A DNA stretch of 10,215 nt from Vicinamibacteria bacterium (GTDB lineage Bacteria > Acidobacteriota > Vicinamibacteria > Fen-336 > JAGNNV01). The stretch covers positions 1 to 10,215 of the forward strand of contig JAENWE010000473.1 of the NCBI GenBank assembly GCA_016650185.1, written 5' to 3'. Shown here piece by piece: positions 8,773-10,215 of the stretch. The translations under genes and the position numbers were made by a program. The notes under the pieces are model-generated. The model had not been told where the DNA came from, made no database searches, and worked only from the letters and a program-made list of their open reading frames with translations. Every line of letters starts with the position of its first letter. Positions within the stretch are counted from its first letter, which is position 1.

Positions 8773-9555
8773 ATGCTCAAAGAGTGCATGCCTGATCTTT
8801 CGTCAATTCCACTCGCGCGCTGGAAGGTGGCGGTGACGAGGGACGAACCCCCCGACGGCCCGATGCACGAAGCCCTTCGGAGGCACGGCTTCGAGCCGCA
8901 GTCTTGCCCGGTCCTAGAGGAACGCGCGCCGGCGGACCCAGAGGCCCTTCGAAAGGCCGCGGGAGCCCTTCACGAATACGACTGGTTGATCTGCGCCAGC
9001 GCTCGATCGGTGCGGGCTCTGCGCGTTGCGCGCCAGGCCCCGTGGCCTCGCGGCCTGTGCACCGCCGCGGTTGGGGAGGCCACTGCTGAAGCGCTTGTCG
9101 GCGCCGGAGCGGACCCGCCACCGATCGTGGCCTCCGAATCCGGCGCGCAGGCGCTGTGCGCGCATCTTCTCGACATCGAACGATGGGCGAACCGCCGCGT
9201 GCTGGTGCCCGGAGTCGAGGGGGGACGCCGAGAGCTCGTCGACGGTCTGGCTGCGGCAGGCGCCGTCATCGATGAGATCGAAGCGTATCGAATGCGAGTC
9301 CGTCCGGACCAGCACATCAAGCACGCGTGGTCCGAGGCCGCCTCGGATGCCGCCGTCATCACGAGCCCCTCTGTCGGCCGCGCGCTGATCGCGGCGTTGG
9401 GCGTGCCCCCCTTCCTGAACCTCAGGGCCCTCGTGGCCATTGGGGCCACGACCGCCGCCGCGCTGGCCGAATACGGCATCCACGCTGAGACGCCGAAGGA
9501 AACAGGGTTCGAGCCGGCGGCGCGCCGCCTTGCCGAACTGCGTGCCCGTGCGTGA
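8773..9555 (+). CDS. hemD: Uroporphyrinogen-III synthase (HemD)
   Basis: This enzyme cyclises hydroxymethylbilane with inversion of ring D to give uroporphyrinogen III, the branch point to heme, siroheme and cobalamin, in the cytoplasm. The 260-residue length is normal. Although sequence conservation is low in this family, the expected landmarks are in order: KVAVTRDEP near the start, WLICASARSVRAL (the usual WLIFTSANGV), AAVGEATAEAL, VLVPGVEGGRREL with a following EAYRM, AAVITSPSVGRAL, and VAIGATTAAALAEYGI near the end. ATG 8773 or ATG 8788 may be the start. GGAG at 8748-8751 is some 20 bases upstream of the former, and AAAGAG is only three bases from the latter. The gene follows the ATP-grasp ligase by 25 bp and may be cotranscribed with it. 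The link to heme-requiring nitrate and NO enzymes nearby is plausible but indirect. Confidence 0.87.
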   Translation: MLKECMPDLSSIPLARWKVAVTRDEPPDGPMHEALRRHGFEPQSCPVLEERAPADPEALRKAAGALHEYDWLICASARSVRALRVARQAPWPRGLCTAAVGEATAEALVGAGADPPPIVASESGAQALCAHLLDIERWANRRVLVPGVEGGRRELVDGLAAAGAVIDEIEAYRMRVRPDQHIKHAWSEAASDAAVITSPSVGRALIAALGVPPFLNLRALVAIGATTAAALAEYGIHAETPKETGFEPAARRLAELRARA

Positions 9556-9570
9556 TACCTTTTCAGGCCA

Positions 9571-10215
9571 GTGACTCTCGATCGGACCTTCGTCGAGTGC
9601 AGCGCCCTGGGGTTTCAGTCTGTTCTCACTCTGGCCCTGGCCATCACCTGTTACGAGCTGTGGCGGCGCCGGCGCGGGGACTATTTCCTCACCTGGTCGG
9701 CGGCGTGGTTCGTCTACGTCCTGCGGCTGGCCATGATGTCCCTCTTCCTCGTTCGCCGCGAGATGGTCTGGCTTTTCCTGCACCAGGTCATGACCGGCGT
9801 GAGCGCCCTTTTGCTGCTCGCGGCCGCCACGCAATTGTCGCGCGGTTTCGTGTGGCGCCCCTGGCACGCCCTGGCGCCTCCCCTGGTAGCGGCCTGGGCG
9901 TGGCTCACGATCTACGGCATGCACAGCATGCTGTTGGCCGGAGTGACCTCGACCCTCTTGCTTTCCTCGGTGACCATCTGGACCGGCGTGGTCCTTGGCC
10001 ACGCCCGCAGCCGGACCTCGGGCGGCGCGACCCGGGTGCTCTTCTGGGCCTTCGTCTTGTGGGGTGTGCACCACCTCGACTACCCGCTGCTCCGAGGATT
10101 CGGCGCGAGCGTTCTCTACGGAGCGTTCATCGACATCCTTTTCCTCTTCGCCATCGGAATGGGGATCCTCTTTCTGATGCTGAGCGACGAACGCAGCCGG
10201 CTCGCCGCCCGGACC
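9571..10215 (+). CDS. Membrane sensor protein, N-terminal part, probably a histidine kinase; cut by window edge
   Basis: An open frame runs from GTG 9571 to the end of the window (215 codons, no stop). It begins 15 bp after hemD in the same frame, so the hemD stop makes this GTG the first usable start; the ribosome binding site is weak. About seven hydrophobic helices are seen (about 12-30, 38-60, 67-88, 97-115, 118-143, 155-172, 181-203), with short arginine-rich loops such as WRRRRGDY. The visible part ends in SDERSRLAART, which reads like the start of the coiled-coil linker that joins membrane sensor domains to kinase, PAS or GGDEF modules. The output domain is outside the window, so histidine kinase is the best guess and a diguanylate cyclase is the main alternative. 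The ligand is unknown. Confidence 0.6.
   Translation, partial: MTLDRTFVECSALGFQSVLTLALAITCYELWRRRRGDYFLTWSAAWFVYVLRLAMMSLFLVRREMVWLFLHQVMTGVSALLLLAAATQLSRGFVWRPWHALAPPLVAAWAWLTIYGMHSMLLAGVTSTLLLSSVTIWTGVVLGHARSRTSGGATRVLFWAFVLWGVHHLDYPLLRGFGASVLYGAFIDILFLFAIGMGILFLMLSDERSRLAART

Noticed and set aside
8914..10074. Open frame of 386 codons on the minus strand
   Set aside because: It spans hemD and the sensor gene in antisense, with low-complexity charged composition; both sense genes have clear family or membrane character.

Overview
The window is GC-rich and gene-dense, with overlapping reading frames and TTG/GTG starts. This suits a high-GC, probably environmental Gram-negative such as a Myxococcota/Desulfobacterota- or Acidobacteriota-like lineage. 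The taxon is inferred from style only; no rRNA or other marker is present.

Layout. Positions 1-1067 (minus strand) hold the first ~355 codons of a quinol-dependent nitric oxide reductase (qNOR), cut by the window edge. A 130-bp divergent intergenic region follows. A tightly packed plus-strand operon (about 1198-7012) then encodes five proteins: (i) a NarK-type nitrate/nitrite porter fused to a NarI-like cytochrome b domain and a C-terminal CxxC/CxxC ribbon; (ii) a Mo-bisPGD oxidoreductase of the NapA/NasC nitrate-reductase type; (iii) a 16-cysteine, four-cluster ferredoxin subunit; (iv) a Rieske protein with an N-terminal membrane anchor; (v) a small two-helix membrane protein. Adjacent genes overlap by 3-8 nt. 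This looks like one membrane-associated nitrate-reducing machine that includes its own transporter. With the divergent qNOR it suggests a partial denitrification or NO-handling locus. No nitrite reductase and no NarJ-type chaperone lie in the window.

Positions 7013-7496 carry no intact gene. They hold a minus-strand coding remnant with a PEP-CTERM-like tail, a 10-bp tandem duplication that includes a possible -35 box, a roughly 165-nt leader or small RNA with a short Cys-rich ORF, and a strong intrinsic terminator. The next gene (ATG 7497, good ribosome binding site) encodes a RimK-like ATP-grasp ligase. Its first ~100 codons read through a striking 168-bp full-length imperfect palindrome (7612-7781), which looks like a small mobile or structured repeat captured in frame at the 5' end of the gene. 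Uroporphyrinogen-III synthase (hemD) follows, and then the seven-helix membrane sensor part of a signalling protein, probably a histidine kinase, cut by the right edge.

How the genes work together (inference): nitrate enters through the NarK domain; quinol electrons pass through the cytochrome b domain and/or the Rieske protein and the ferredoxin subunit to the Mo enzyme; NO formed later is removed by qNOR. HemD could support the heme demand of qNOR and the cytochrome b domain, but it is separated from the operon and this link is weak.
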